A stretch of 23,983 nt of DNA from contig URCD01000026.1 in the NCBI GenBank assembly GCA_900546215.1, forward strand, positions 1 through 23,983, given 5' to 3'. Below the pieces are notes generated by a model. The model was not told the origin of the DNA and did not search any database. It saw only the letters and a list, made by a program, of their open reading frames with translations. Position 1 is the first letter of the stretch. The number at the start of each line of letters is the position of its first letter. Below, piece by piece: positions 6,551 to 15,452 of the stretch. Made by a program: the position numbers and the translations under genes. The DNA comes from an uncultured Eubacteriales bacterium (GTDB lineage Bacteria; Bacillota; Clostridia; Lachnospirales; Anaerotignaceae).

Positions 6551-7852
6551 TTATCTTTTATTTGATTGTCTCCATATTTTAAGCCGTCCAGCATCCTTAA
6601 TCAGGCCTTCTCTGAAGTCAGGATGGCTAAGCATAATCACTGCTTCGGCCTTCTCCCAAACAGAAAGTCCCTTTAGGTTCCTGCACCCGTATTCAGTAGC
6701 TATATAATAAGAAAAATTTTTTGAAATTCCTACTGTAGCTCCAGATGGCAGAACCGCTTTGATATTTGAAGCTTTTTTTATATTTCCTTCGCTATCTGTT
6801 TTTTCTGATACCGAATTTAAGCAGATAATACCCTTGCCTCCGTTTGAACGAAAAGCGCCATAAGTAAAATCCCACATGCCTCCCAATCCATATACACAGC
6901 CATTTTGGCAGCTGTCAACAGATATTTGAGAAAACAAATCGACTTGTGAACACTGGTTAATCGAAAACACCTTATCATTTTCAGCAATTATAAACGGGTC
7001 GTTGGTATAAGCAGCGGGAAATTTATAAGCCGCTTCATTTCTATCAAGAAATCCATACAGTTCATCTGAGCCCGCGGCATATGAATATACCATTTTTCCT
7101 TTATTCACCTGTTTATATCGGTTTGTTATTTTCCCACGTTTATACAGCTCCATTATAGAGTCCTGAATTATATCAGAATGTACACCAAGATTAATAATGT
7201 CAGACTCGGCAATAAGCTCAGCGGTTTTTTCTGGTATACTTCCAAAACCAACTTCCAAACAGCACCTGTCTTCCAGCTCACCCAGAATGTTCTGTGCCGT
7301 AAACTCATCTGTAGAATTAGGGTTAGGGTTTTTGTAGGTTTTCAGCCCACTGGCTCCTCCATCCACAACCGCGTCTATTTCAGATATATGAATAGACACA
7401 GCCTCAGCTCCGCAGCAAAATGGAAGGCTGTAATTGATTTCAGCGATAATATAGTCACAGTTGTCAGCTGGAAGCTGCGAGAGGGAAAGATTAAAAAACC
7501 CATTATCGTCCATTGGCCTTACAGCTAAAAAGGCAACGTCAGCCCTTCTGTTTATTTCACCGAAATTAACAGGAAGTGTGAAGCATTTGTCCTTATAAAA
7601 AGGAAATCTATCGTTTATATCAAATACTTCACCATGCGGGTCAGAGCTAATTACCTCGCATTTATCCCCTAGCCCGCATGCAAGTATGTGTACGGAGTTT
7701 AATTCATCTTTACGTTCTGCAAGAGCCCTGTCAAGCTTGGGTGTAAAGGCAGCGAATTCTCCATACGCTATCCAATCGTTGTCTCTTATTACTTTTACCG
7801 CTTCCTCTGCTGTCTTTAGCTTTGATGTATATTCATTTCTGTAATAATTCAT
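6551..7852 (-). CDS. Acetyl-CoA hydrolase/CoA-transferase family protein (4-hydroxybutyrate CoA-transferase-like)
   Basis: This family moves CoA between acyl-CoA and a carboxylate acceptor through a glutamyl-CoA thioester. The 433-residue protein has the two-domain family layout, including HISEIDAVVD near 154, GFGSIPEKTAELI at 202, YGLGGMWDF at 321 (CoA loop) and SHPDFRE near 409. The family catalytic Glu lies in the motif H-S/T-E-M (Glu238 in the Clostridium aminobutyricum enzyme). Here the motif is HSDI with D227, codon at 7172-7174, so either activity is altered or it works as a hydrolase. I chose ATG at 7852, with a weak AGAAG 7 bases upstream, because MNYYRNEY aligns with the family start; GTG at 7870 has no ribosome site. 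It lies 26 bases after the transporter gene under the same sigma-54 promoter. The acyl substrate is unknown. Confidence 0.85.
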   Translation of the reverse strand: MNYYRNEYTSKLKTAEEAVKVIRDNDWIAYGEFAAFTPKLDRALAERKDELNSVHILACGLGDKCEVISSDPHGEVFDINDRFPFYKDKCFTLPVNFGEINRRADVAFLAVRPMDDNGFFNLSLSQLPADNCDYIIAEINYSLPFCCGAEAVSIHISEIDAVVDGGASGLKTYKNPNPNSTDEFTAQNILGELEDRCCLEVGFGSIPEKTAELIAESDIINLGVHSDIIQDSIMELYKRGKITNRYKQVNKGKMVYSYAAGSDELYGFLDRNEAAYKFPAAYTNDPFIIAENDKVFSINQCSQVDLFSQISVDSCQNGCVYGLGGMWDFTYGAFRSNGGKGIICLNSVSEKTDSEGNIKKASNIKAVLPSGATVGISKNFSYYIATEYGCRNLKGLSVWEKAEAVIMLSHPDFREGLIKDAGRLKIWRQSNKR

Positions 7853-7878
7853 ATAATCACTTCTCTGCACGCCAATTA

Positions 7879-9048
7879 TCAGTCAAGTTCAGGATGTTCC
7901 TTCGCGAATTTCTGGTTTTTATAATGTCCGATGACAACCATAGGAATAATAAGGATTATAAATCCAAGAATTCCGGCAAATGCGTAACCGTATTTAATTA
8001 TGTTTGTAAGACCTATAAGTGAGAACAACGCAGGTACAACCATTCCGAGCACTGATATAATTCCTCTTCTTACAAACATATTATCAATTTTCTGTAATGG
8101 CTTAATATTTTCAAATCTAGGCACAAGTCCGTAAACAAGCGCAACTCCTGTTGATACAAAGCACAGGAATAAAGATATACTGTAGCATACTGAAAGTATA
8201 GGACTGCCGAGCTGTTTGCAGATATACAATGTAGGAAGGGTAGTAGCCCCAGCTGCAGTATAGTCTTTAAACCATCCTATAAGCATTATTGTAGAAAGCA
8301 CAAGTGCAAATGAATTCATTATAAATCCCACAGTCATGGCCTTTGTTGCATTCTTTCTTGTCTTAACCAATGAAGCGCAGCTGCTGAGCGCCGGAACAAC
8401 TCCACACTGGAAGCCCGCATACGTTACAACTTTTAGAAACAGCGTTCCAACATTATGGTCAGTAAATCCAAATTCCGATGTGGCCTGTCTTTGTGATACA
8501 ATTGTTCCAATATTGCCGGCCTTTGCCTTTATTCCGAGTATAAATATGATTGCACAGCAGATAAGTATTGCAATTGACATAAATGTTGAAGCCTTTGAAA
8601 CGAGTGTAGCTCCAAAAATTGTAAATATTAAGAGTACTATGCCAACAATTATTACCGCAACGACATACGGTACACCAAATTCGGTTAGCAGACTTGCAGC
8701 ACCAGCAATAGCAGCGCCTACACAGCAAATAATCATTACGTAAAAATAAATTTCAAAGAGCAGATAAAGTTTTGGATATGGCTGCCATAAAGCCTCAAAG
8801 AGGTCTTTATAATTCTGGCATTTATGATTGTTTGACATTATAATAGCTTCTCTGAAAGTTATAGCTAAAAGCGCCATAGTAAAAAGTGGTATAAATACCG
8901 CTGTCCAGCCAAACTGAACATAATATTGCGTTGCCTGGTTGCCTGTTGCAAATCCCCCTCCGGCGTGTGAGCCGAACCATACAGATGCAACGGAAAAAAG
9001 TGTGCCAAAACCGATTCCCTTTGCTATACCGCTGTTTTTCTCCGTCAT
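7879..9048 (-). CDS. YkvI-family membrane transporter-like protein
   Basis: This is an integral membrane protein of 389 residues with about ten hydrophobic helices. It matches the YkvI family (COG3949) of the amino acid/LeuT-fold superfamily. Glycine-rich FGSHAGGGFATGNQ at residues 25-38 forms the broken first helix typical of that fold, and the C-terminus is polar (HYKNQKFAKEHPELD). The start is ATG at 9048, 7 bases after GGGAGG; a reading frame open 20 residues further upstream has no ribosome site and would add a non-family leader. No family member has a firmly known substrate to my knowledge. Being first in a sigma-54-driven operon with a CoA-transferase suggests uptake of the small carboxylate or amino acid that the transferase then handles. 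That is inference. Confidence 0.85.
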   Translation of the reverse strand: MTEKNSGIAKGIGFGTLFSVASVWFGSHAGGGFATGNQATQYYVQFGWTAVFIPLFTMALLAITFREAIIMSNNHKCQNYKDLFEALWQPYPKLYLLFEIYFYVMIICCVGAAIAGAASLLTEFGVPYVVAVIIVGIVLLIFTIFGATLVSKASTFMSIAILICCAIIFILGIKAKAGNIGTIVSQRQATSEFGFTDHNVGTLFLKVVTYAGFQCGVVPALSSCASLVKTRKNATKAMTVGFIMNSFALVLSTIMLIGWFKDYTAAGATTLPTLYICKQLGSPILSVCYSISLFLCFVSTGVALVYGLVPRFENIKPLQKIDNMFVRRGIISVLGMVVPALFSLIGLTNIIKYGYAFAGILGFIILIIPMVVIGHYKNQKFAKEHPELD

Positions 9049-9102
9049 TTCAATTCCTCCCTTTAATAAATAAATGATTGCATTGTTTATGTATTTATAT
9101 AG

Positions 9103-9119
9103 AAGCAATTACCGTACCA
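9103..9119 (-). promoter_or_regulatory. Sigma-54 (-24/-12) promoter of the transporter-CoA-transferase operon
   Basis: The minus strand reads TGGTACGGTAATTGCTT, against consensus TGGCACG-N4-TTGCW. The GG and GC doublets have the required 12-bp register. Transcription should start near 9093, about 45 bases before the ATG at 9048. An enhancer-binding protein gene lies next to it in the opposite direction. Confidence 0.85.
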
Positions 9120-9247
9120 AAATGTTAATTATTAAAAAATAATTAGATTTTTTGTGAAAAACGTCTTTAAACTTAATTAAAACACAATTTGTTAGTTATA
9201 AAACTATCATAAATCCCATATTAAATTTAAAACAAAGCTATACAAAG

Positions 9248-9265
9248 TGTAACATTTTTGTTATA
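9248..9265. promoter_or_regulatory. Upstream activator site 1 for the enhancer-binding protein (predicted)
   Basis: TGTAACA-TTTT-TGTTATA is a dyad with 6 of 7 matching arm positions, centred about 163 bases upstream of the sigma-54 start. It overlaps the -10 element of the regulator's own promoter. Confidence 0.55.
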
Positions 9266-9267
9266 AT
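9259..9267 (+). promoter_or_regulatory. Extended -10 promoter of the enhancer-binding protein gene
   Basis: TGTTATAAT is a perfect extended -10 (TG-n-TATAAT) without a good -35. Transcription would begin near 9274, about 58 bases before the TTG start. It overlaps activator site 1. Confidence 0.55.
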
Positions 9268-9277
9268 ATTTATTAAT

Positions 9278-9295
9278 TGATACATTTGTGTTACA
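9278..9295. promoter_or_regulatory. Upstream activator site 2 (predicted)
   Basis: TGATACA-TTTG-TGTTACA shares the arm sequence and 4-base gap of site 1, with 5 of 7 arm positions symmetric. The centre-to-centre distance to site 1 is exactly 30 bases, about three helix turns. Confidence 0.5.
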
Positions 9296-9331
9296 CATTG
9301 AACATCTGTAAATAAATAAAGGGTGATAAAG

Positions 9332-11290
9332 TTGGAACAGAATATACCGCAGGAAATAATAAAAAAAGAGTGGAAAAAATTTATCAACGGCGAAAAAGCC
9401 ACTCAAATACGTCCCGAAATACTAAGAGCCTGGAAAAGATGCAAAAAAAATGGTATTGACCCAATGTGTATAACACCTAAACGTATAACGGATCCTACTG
9501 AAATAAGAAATCGTTTAGAAAAAAACGAAAAACTCTTAAAGGTCAGCGGCCCCGCAATTAAGTATCTCTACTCATTTACAAAAGGCCTCAACTTTTTTGT
9601 ATCCGTTTCCGATACAGACGGATACCTTTTGCTCGTATATGGTGATACCGAAATTTTAGAAGAACATGAGCCGGACGGCATTTTATATACTAATTGGAGT
9701 GAAAAGCATCTTGGAAACACCCCAATTGGCACATGTCTGGTTGAAAACAGGCCTGTGCAGGTATTCGGCTACGAACACTACTGCAAATACCCTCATCACT
9801 TTTATGGTGCGGCAATTCCGATACATAACCCACAAAATGAAATAATAGGCGCAATATCAATATCCGGAATTACAGACAATATAAATTTTCATACCTTGGG
9901 CATAATTGTTATGACCGCTTACGGCATAGAAAAGCAGCTTAAAATTATGGAATCAATGGAACAGGTTGAAAAAGAAAAGGAATTGACCGGCAAAATAATT
10001 GCCTCCATACAGGAGGGCATCATGGTTATTGACAAAAACAACAGGATAAAATCTGTCAACAGCGCCCTATGCCACATGCTTCATATTCACGAAAAAGAAA
10101 TGCTTGGAAAAAACATCCGCAATTTTTTTAAAGAGCATATTTTAATTGATATAATATATGAACGCTCTAATGTGACCGATTATGTCACAGAAATAAGCGT
10201 AAATCAAAGCAAATTTTTATGTACAGTAACCTTTATCGAACACAATAATTCTTCAGACGCTTTGTTAGTCATTAATGATATGGCCAGAATGCAGTCCATA
10301 ACGAAAAAAGCTTCGCCCGACTCGCCTTCTATAACCTTTGACAATATTATAGGCGGAAGCACAGCTTTTTCAAAAAGTGTGGAGTTAGCCAAATCAGTCG
10401 CTTCCACTGACTCAACGGTGCTTCTTTTGGGAGAAAGCGGAACCGGAAAAGATATGTTTGCACAGGCAATACATAATTACAGCGGCAGAAAAAACGGCCC
10501 CTTCATACCTATTAACTGCGGAGCAATACCAAAGGATTTAATTACAAGCGAGCTTTTCGGTTATGAGGAGGGCGCATTTACCGGAGCTAAAAAAGGAGGC
10601 AATATCGGTCAGTTTGAACAAGCTAATAACGGAACAATTTTTCTCGATGAAATAGGAGAAATGCCCATGGAACTTCAGTCCACACTTCTGAGAGTCATCG
10701 AGCAGAAAGTAATAAGCCGTGTAGGCGGCAGAAATTATATTCCTGTTAATGTAAGGATTATTGCCGCAACAAACAAAGACCTCCTTCACGAGTGCGATGA
10801 GGGACGTTTTCGCTATGACCTGTATTACAGGCTTAACATCCTGTCTTTAAACCTTATACCCCTTAGGGACAGAAAAGATGACATTTATCCCTTGGTAAAA
10901 TCATTTTTGAATAAACTAAGCATAAAGTACGGAAAGTTTATTAGCGATCTTACCGATGAGTCGTGGGGACTCGTTATGGATTATGACTGGCCGGGTAATG
11001 TAAGAGAGCTTCATAATGCCGTGGAAAGAGCGGTTGCTCTGTCAAAGGAGGCTGTAATAACTCCTGAGCTTCTTCCCTTCGCAATTACAAATCCTAAAAA
11101 AACAGTTATACCCACATCAACCACTCATTCCTCCTCATTAAAGGAAGAAAAAAATAGAAATGAAAAGGGTATAATATCAGAAGCCCTGGCACAAAATTAT
11201 TGGAACATAAGCCAAACGGCAAAGGAGTTAGGCATATCCAGAATGACCTTATATAGGAAAATAGATGCATATGGAATAAAAAATAAATAA
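9332..11290 (+). CDS. Sigma-54-dependent transcriptional activator (AcoR type: GAF-PAS-AAA+-Fis)
   Basis: Activates sigma-54 promoters by ATP-driven remodelling. In 652 residues it has the AcoR-type N-terminus (LRAWKRCKKNGIDP), a GAF-like sensory region (about 60-200), a PAS-like region (about 215-315) and the AAA+ domain. That domain carries Walker A GESGTGKD near 367, the sigma-54 contact loop GAFTGA at 414-419, Walker B IFLDEIGE near 436 and arginine-finger region FRYDLYYRLN near 493. It ends in a Fis helix-turn-helix with ISQTAKELGISRMTLYRKI. All catalytic motifs are intact. The start is probably TTG at 9332, since AAAGGGTGA lies just before it; GTG at 9323 would fall inside that site. 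It is divergent from the transporter operon, so that operon is its likely target, and overlap of site 1 with its promoter predicts autoregulation. The effector is unknown. Confidence 0.92.
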   Translation: MEQNIPQEIIKKEWKKFINGEKATQIRPEILRAWKRCKKNGIDPMCITPKRITDPTEIRNRLEKNEKLLKVSGPAIKYLYSFTKGLNFFVSVSDTDGYLLLVYGDTEILEEHEPDGILYTNWSEKHLGNTPIGTCLVENRPVQVFGYEHYCKYPHHFYGAAIPIHNPQNEIIGAISISGITDNINFHTLGIIVMTAYGIEKQLKIMESMEQVEKEKELTGKIIASIQEGIMVIDKNNRIKSVNSALCHMLHIHEKEMLGKNIRNFFKEHILIDIIYERSNVTDYVTEISVNQSKFLCTVTFIEHNNSSDALLVINDMARMQSITKKASPDSPSITFDNIIGGSTAFSKSVELAKSVASTDSTVLLLGESGTGKDMFAQAIHNYSGRKNGPFIPINCGAIPKDLITSELFGYEEGAFTGAKKGGNIGQFEQANNGTIFLDEIGEMPMELQSTLLRVIEQKVISRVGGRNYIPVNVRIIAATNKDLLHECDEGRFRYDLYYRLNILSLNLIPLRDRKDDIYPLVKSFLNKLSIKYGKFISDLTDESWGLVMDYDWPGNVRELHNAVERAVALSKEAVITPELLPFAITNPKKTVIPTSTTHSSSLKEEKNRNEKGIISEALAQNYWNISQTAKELGISRMTLYRKIDAYGIKNK

Positions 11291-11319
11291 AAAGCAGTGG
11301 GATAATCCCACTGCTTTTT
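11289..11319. terminator. Bidirectional terminator between activator and SLH-GH18 genes
   Basis: A 14-bp perfect stem (11289-11302 with 11306-11319, loop TAA) has A5 and T6 at its ends. It overlaps the last base of the activator stop codon and lies 2 bases past the stop of the convergent hydrolase gene. Confidence 0.88.
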
Positions 11320-11321
11320 TA

Positions 11322-12962
11322 TTATCTGAGATTTGCTATGCCGCTCCATATATTTAAATCTGACCCGTTTTGAGGTATTATGCCAAGCCTCCAAACAGAC
11401 ACTCCGCTTATTCCAAACATTTCGGCAAGCTTTATTTTATCTTTTACACTTTGTTCATTTTCGTACCAAACTATTTCTTTTTCATCTCCGTTATTGTAAA
11501 TAAGGTAAGGATTTTTATATTTATCAGAATACTTGACTTCTGCCCCGCTGTTTATCATATCCGCTATTTCCGCATATGAATAAGTATTTCCTCTGCTATT
11601 GGTTATCTGACCATCTGAAACAGTCCATCCCACATTAGACATGCTTAAGCCAAGAACCACTTTACTCCTGTCGGAAACCTGAGCAGTAATCGTCTTAAGG
11701 GCATAATAAACCTCGTCAAACGGAGTTACAGGCGTTGTTGTAAATCCGCTGTCCATAACCTCCTGTGAAATTGATTTAGCGTTATAATCATATGCCATAA
11801 GAATCACCTTGTCGGCCAAATTGCCAATTGAAGCAAAATCATATCCATCGAAATATGTGCTGTTTATCATATTCGGCTGAACCGTCACATAAAGCCTTTT
11901 GCCGATTGAAGAAAGCTCTCCCTTAAGCTCCGAAATAAAAGCTGTAAAATTATCTCTCATTTCTCTTCCCCTAAGATTTTCAAAATCAATAGTCACTCCG
12001 CCATAGGGGTTATAACCAAGCTGTCTGTAGTCAACCGTAAGCTCCTCTACTATAGCATTGACCGCGGCCGTTCTGTTTTCAGCGCTTCCTAGTATAATTT
12101 CAGCATCATCGCCTTCCGAGGCGGACATATATATGCTTAAATTTGTATCCACATTATTGGCCCTGAGATATTCAACTATATCAGTATATCCGCTTGGCAC
12201 GTTCCACTCGTTATTATTATCTGATGTAGTATTAACAACAACTCCCTTTTCATCAGAATATTCCATTCTGCCCCATCCAAATGAAACGGCGTCCATCTGT
12301 CCTGCCATATCCTTTTGACTGTAGGATGAAAATGCGTAAAAGCCGTGGAGGAAATCTACGAATGAATTATATTTATTATAACAGCGCATCATCATTGCCG
12401 CCGCTTCCTCCCTAAGGGCTGTTCCGTCAGGATCAAATGTATTCGCTGATTTTCCGCTTACAATGCCGAAATCATAGGCAAGGCTTATGTATCCCTTATT
12501 GGATGTTACATCACTAAAAGGAAGTATTGTATTAGAAAACTCCTTTCCAAGCTCGTCATAGCCGAGTGCCCTTACAAGCATTACAGCTATTTCTTCCCTT
12601 GTTATATTATCATTAGGCCTGAATGTGCTTCCGCTGTCTAAAGCTCCATTGGCTGAAGCGGTTATAATATCATTATAGTACCACGCAGAGGGGTCAACAT
12701 CAGTGTATGAGGCTCCCTGTGCCTGCTGCCATCCAAACATTCTTACAAGCATTGATACAAACTGAGCTCTTGTTACGTTTTGTCCAAGACCAAAGGTTCC
12801 ATCACCCATGCCGTTCATAAAACCAATTTCCCCGGCCTTCTGGATTTCGCTGTATGCCCAGTGGTTTTCAGGCACATCGCTGTAGGGCGATGCAAAAGCC
12901 GTAACGCACATAATAGTCGAAGCTGCTGCCGCTAAGGCCAAAGCTATCTTTTTTCTTATCAT
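11322..12962 (-). CDS. Exported protein with three SLH domains and a GH18 glycosidase domain
   Basis: A surface-anchored glycan hydrolase of 546 residues. Residues 1-25 are a signal peptide (basic MIRKK, Ala-rich core, AFA-S). Three SLH domains follow at about 26-75, 85-135 and 148-198, each with the SDV...W/Y...G-F-P/G-R-E/A pattern; they hold the protein to a secondary wall polymer. From residue 205 the GH18 barrel runs to the end: GGVTIDFE at 321-328 has catalytic acid E328 and D326, and LMAYDYN at 388-394 and VSVWRLG near 527 are further GH18 strands. IDFE rather than IDWE resembles YdhD/SleL-type peptidoglycan N-acetylglucosaminidases more than chitinases. ATG at 12962 is 8 bases after AAGGAG, which lies within the lipoprotein gene's last codons. 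It is the last gene of the blaI-blaR1 operon. Confidence 0.9.
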   Translation of the reverse strand: MIRKKIALALAAAASTIMCVTAFASPYSDVPENHWAYSEIQKAGEIGFMNGMGDGTFGLGQNVTRAQFVSMLVRMFGWQQAQGASYTDVDPSAWYYNDIITASANGALDSGSTFRPNDNITREEIAVMLVRALGYDELGKEFSNTILPFSDVTSNKGYISLAYDFGIVSGKSANTFDPDGTALREEAAAMMMRCYNKYNSFVDFLHGFYAFSSYSQKDMAGQMDAVSFGWGRMEYSDEKGVVVNTTSDNNNEWNVPSGYTDIVEYLRANNVDTNLSIYMSASEGDDAEIILGSAENRTAAVNAIVEELTVDYRQLGYNPYGGVTIDFENLRGREMRDNFTAFISELKGELSSIGKRLYVTVQPNMINSTYFDGYDFASIGNLADKVILMAYDYNAKSISQEVMDSGFTTTPVTPFDEVYYALKTITAQVSDRSKVVLGLSMSNVGWTVSDGQITNSRGNTYSYAEIADMINSGAEVKYSDKYKNPYLIYNNGDEKEIVWYENEQSVKDKIKLAEMFGISGVSVWRLGIIPQNGSDLNIWSGIANLR

Positions 12963-12967
12963 TTTTT

Positions 12968-13777
12968 TCACTCCTTATTTAATGTATATATTTTTCCGTC
13001 AAAGGCCAATTTAAGGCTCTCATCCCCTGATATAAATTTAACTTCATTTTTATCTCTATCAACTATATAACTGACGCCTGGTATTTCCGCAAAGCTGGCA
13101 CCCTGCCTGTAAAGCCTGCCAAGCCTTATTGATGAAGTGCCTCCCTCTATACTCCAGCCTTCTAAATTATAGCTGTCAAATATATCTGCCTCTAAAATAG
13201 AATCATTACTTAATTTCCAAGTCTTTATCTCTATCAGATTTGGGAACTGCATGCAATACTCTGAAACAGCCGTAATAAATATATCGTTGCCGGACTCAAA
13301 TAATATGAAATCCGCAGTATAATAATAATCTCCGTCATACAAGGTTTTAAAATAGAACTCATCATTATTATAGACCTGCAGAAACGTATACTTATTTTTA
13401 ACCGGCGCATCAGTAACCGCTTTATTATATAAATCAGCATTATAGCATATTAATCTTATGCTGTATCCACCAACGTTACCGTCTAAAAAGCGTATATCGG
13501 TCTGACCAAGCATATCCTTTATTTCCTGTTCGGATAATTTGGTGCTTTCTTTTTTATTTAAATATTTTTTAAACTCAGCTATAAAATCAGAGCTTTTAAA
13601 GTCCTCTTCCGCATTCCTGTCCTGAGGCATATTCTGCTTAAAGTCCAGCCAAAGTCCTTCAAGGCTATTGTCAGCAGCTTCTTCTTCGGTATTTGTTCCG
13701 GACGAAATATTATCGGCCTGACTGCAGCCGCAAAGAACCGCGGATATTATTAAAAACAAAACCAGTCTAATTCTCAT
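12968..13777 (-). CDS. Putative lipoprotein of unknown function in blaI-blaR1 operon
   Basis: This 269-residue protein is exported and lipid-anchored: residues 1-18 have two Arg, a hydrophobic core and the lipobox L-C-G-C, with C18 as the lipidated residue. An acidic Ser/Asn/Glu linker runs to about 45, then a helical stretch (FIAEFKKYL...LSEQEIKDML), then mostly beta-strand-like sequence with many Tyr and Phe. I recognise no named domain. Its start overlaps the blaR1 stop by 11 bases and its stop is 5 bases before the SLH-GH18 start, so it is produced with both. The ribosome site is weak (AGAGGT, about 10 bases away), which fits translational coupling. It may assist sensing or the hydrolase; that is inference. 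Confidence 0.82.
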   Translation of the reverse strand: MRIRLVLFLIISAVLCGCSQADNISSGTNTEEEAADNSLEGLWLDFKQNMPQDRNAEEDFKSSDFIAEFKKYLNKKESTKLSEQEIKDMLGQTDIRFLDGNVGGYSIRLICYNADLYNKAVTDAPVKNKYTFLQVYNNDEFYFKTLYDGDYYYTADFILFESGNDIFITAVSEYCMQFPNLIEIKTWKLSNDSILEADIFDSYNLEGWSIEGGTSSIRLGRLYRQGASFAEIPGVSYIVDRDKNEVKFISGDESLKLAFDGKIYTLNKE

Positions 13778-15452
13778 AATTTATTATACCTCTGTCTGAA
13801 AGTATTTCAACCGCAATCTCAGCCGCTTTGCTTCCGCTCGCATTATCCTCGCCTTGAATATTTAGAGCGTAAAAATAAACATTATCACAGTCTTCGGCAA
13901 AGCCTATGAACCAGCCGTTTATTTCATGTCCCTTTACCTTTCCCGTCCCAGTCTTTCCGTAAAACCCGTCGGAAATTTCAATAGCTTCTTTTACTGCCTT
14001 TACATTTTCATCCTTAAAACCATATTCATTTATATAAAATGCCTTTAAAGTATCAATTTGCTCAACAGGAGATATTTTAAGCGTAGACTGCATCCAAGAT
14101 GTCAGCCCGCCGCTTAAGTCACAGTTCCCATAATTTATTTTTGTCAGGAAGTCGGCAATGCCGCTCTGCCTGTCTAGGTTCTCAAAATACCAATTCACCG
14201 AATTTATCATGGCGGAGTTTAAATTTTGGTCTGCATTCCATTCAGCTATTGAATATTCTGTTCCATCCCAGGTCATAAAATTATTTTCAGTATCTATAAT
14301 CCCGCTTTCAAGCGCTGAAAGCGCACTGTAAATTTTATAAGTTGAATTTGGCGATACCCTTCTTTTGACAGCGTCCTCATTATAGACAGTATATGCATCG
14401 TTATTTAAGTCATAAAGCACAAATCCACCTTCATAGCTCTTAAAGTATTTTGACATATCCGCTTCCGTAACCCTATCCATGTTATTTTCCAAATTTGAGG
14501 GCAGAGCCAGTACCGATACTGCAGGTATTCTTGTAAGGATAAGTATTAACGCACACAGGAATATAAAAGCGCTCCTTATCTTTTTGGAAACAGTAATGTC
14601 AGAGAAGGCGGCCGCAGCCTCTATACGTTTTTTTATCTGGCTTTTTGAGCCTCCCATATCCGCCGCCATACTCAAAGGGCCTTCTGTATGAACAAACCTT
14701 AAAATCGTCATTCCATAGCCGTAGCTATCACCAGTTTTCTCTATAACCGCTTCATCACAGGAAATTTCCCTCTCATTTTTCATTAGTCTGAACGACAGCC
14801 ATACTATAGGATTAAACCAATAGATTGCCTTAAATAAAGCTATAAGATAATTTAGCGCTATATCTCCCCTTTTAAAATGAACAAGCTCATGCATTAAAAT
14901 ATGCCTTATATCCTTAGAAGGCATGTTTGTATCCGGCAAAATTATAACTGTATTAAAAACTCCGAAAATCATCGGAACATTAACATTTCCTTTTTTAAGC
15001 TTTATTTTTCCGCTTACTCCTACTTCATTACAGCATTTCTTAAACATCCAGTCTATATCCTCTGACACAGCGGCAGAATTTTTAGAAATTCGGCACAGCC
15101 TAATTATGCTAAATACCATAGTCAATAATACCAGTACCGCTCCTGAAAGCCATATGCATAAAATAATATTGCCTATTAATTCAGGCTGTTTGTCTACAGC
15201 AAAATCATTGAACGTTCCTGTCGGGCTAAGTTCTGGCATTGCATTTCCTATGGCTGCTGATGTTAATGCAGTTGTATGTGCAGTACCCCTCATTGATTTA
15301 AGCGGTATAAACGGCATAAAAAGAATGACAAAAAACAGGTAATCCAGCCTGTACTGCCATGATGCCGGAATATAGTTTTTCAGACAAAATTTTAAGCCTA
15401 TAAGTGAAACGAGCATAGCAGATATTATTAAAATACTGTTCAGTATATTCAT
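13767..15452 (-). CDS. blaR1: BlaR1-type beta-lactam sensor/signal transducer protease
   Basis: Transmembrane receptor that is acylated by beta-lactams outside the cell and triggers cytoplasmic proteolysis leading to loss of BlaI repression. In 561 residues, N-terminal membrane helices flank the M56 zinc protease domain, with HELVH at 188-192 and a downstream NEREISCDEAV helix. A further helix lies at about 294-316, then the extracellular class-D-like penicillin-binding domain. That domain has S370-T-Y-K373 (acylation Ser and Lys), S418-V-N and K500-T-G-T-G. The segment after STYK closely follows staphylococcal BlaR1 (MTWDG, NSVNWYFE, YGKTGTG). All sensor and protease residues are present. 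It overlaps the repressor gene by one base (TAATG), with AAAGGAG inside that gene. No beta-lactamase gene is in the window. Confidence 0.95.
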   Translation of the reverse strand: MNILNSILIISAMLVSLIGLKFCLKNYIPASWQYRLDYLFFVILFMPFIPLKSMRGTAHTTALTSAAIGNAMPELSPTGTFNDFAVDKQPELIGNIILCIWLSGAVLVLLTMVFSIIRLCRISKNSAAVSEDIDWMFKKCCNEVGVSGKIKLKKGNVNVPMIFGVFNTVIILPDTNMPSKDIRHILMHELVHFKRGDIALNYLIALFKAIYWFNPIVWLSFRLMKNEREISCDEAVIEKTGDSYGYGMTILRFVHTEGPLSMAADMGGSKSQIKKRIEAAAAFSDITVSKKIRSAFIFLCALILILTRIPAVSVLALPSNLENNMDRVTEADMSKYFKSYEGGFVLYDLNNDAYTVYNEDAVKRRVSPNSTYKIYSALSALESGIIDTENNFMTWDGTEYSIAEWNADQNLNSAMINSVNWYFENLDRQSGIADFLTKINYGNCDLSGGLTSWMQSTLKISPVEQIDTLKAFYINEYGFKDENVKAVKEAIEISDGFYGKTGTGKVKGHEINGWFIGFAEDCDNVYFYALNIQGEDNASGSKAAEIAVEILSDRGIINYEN

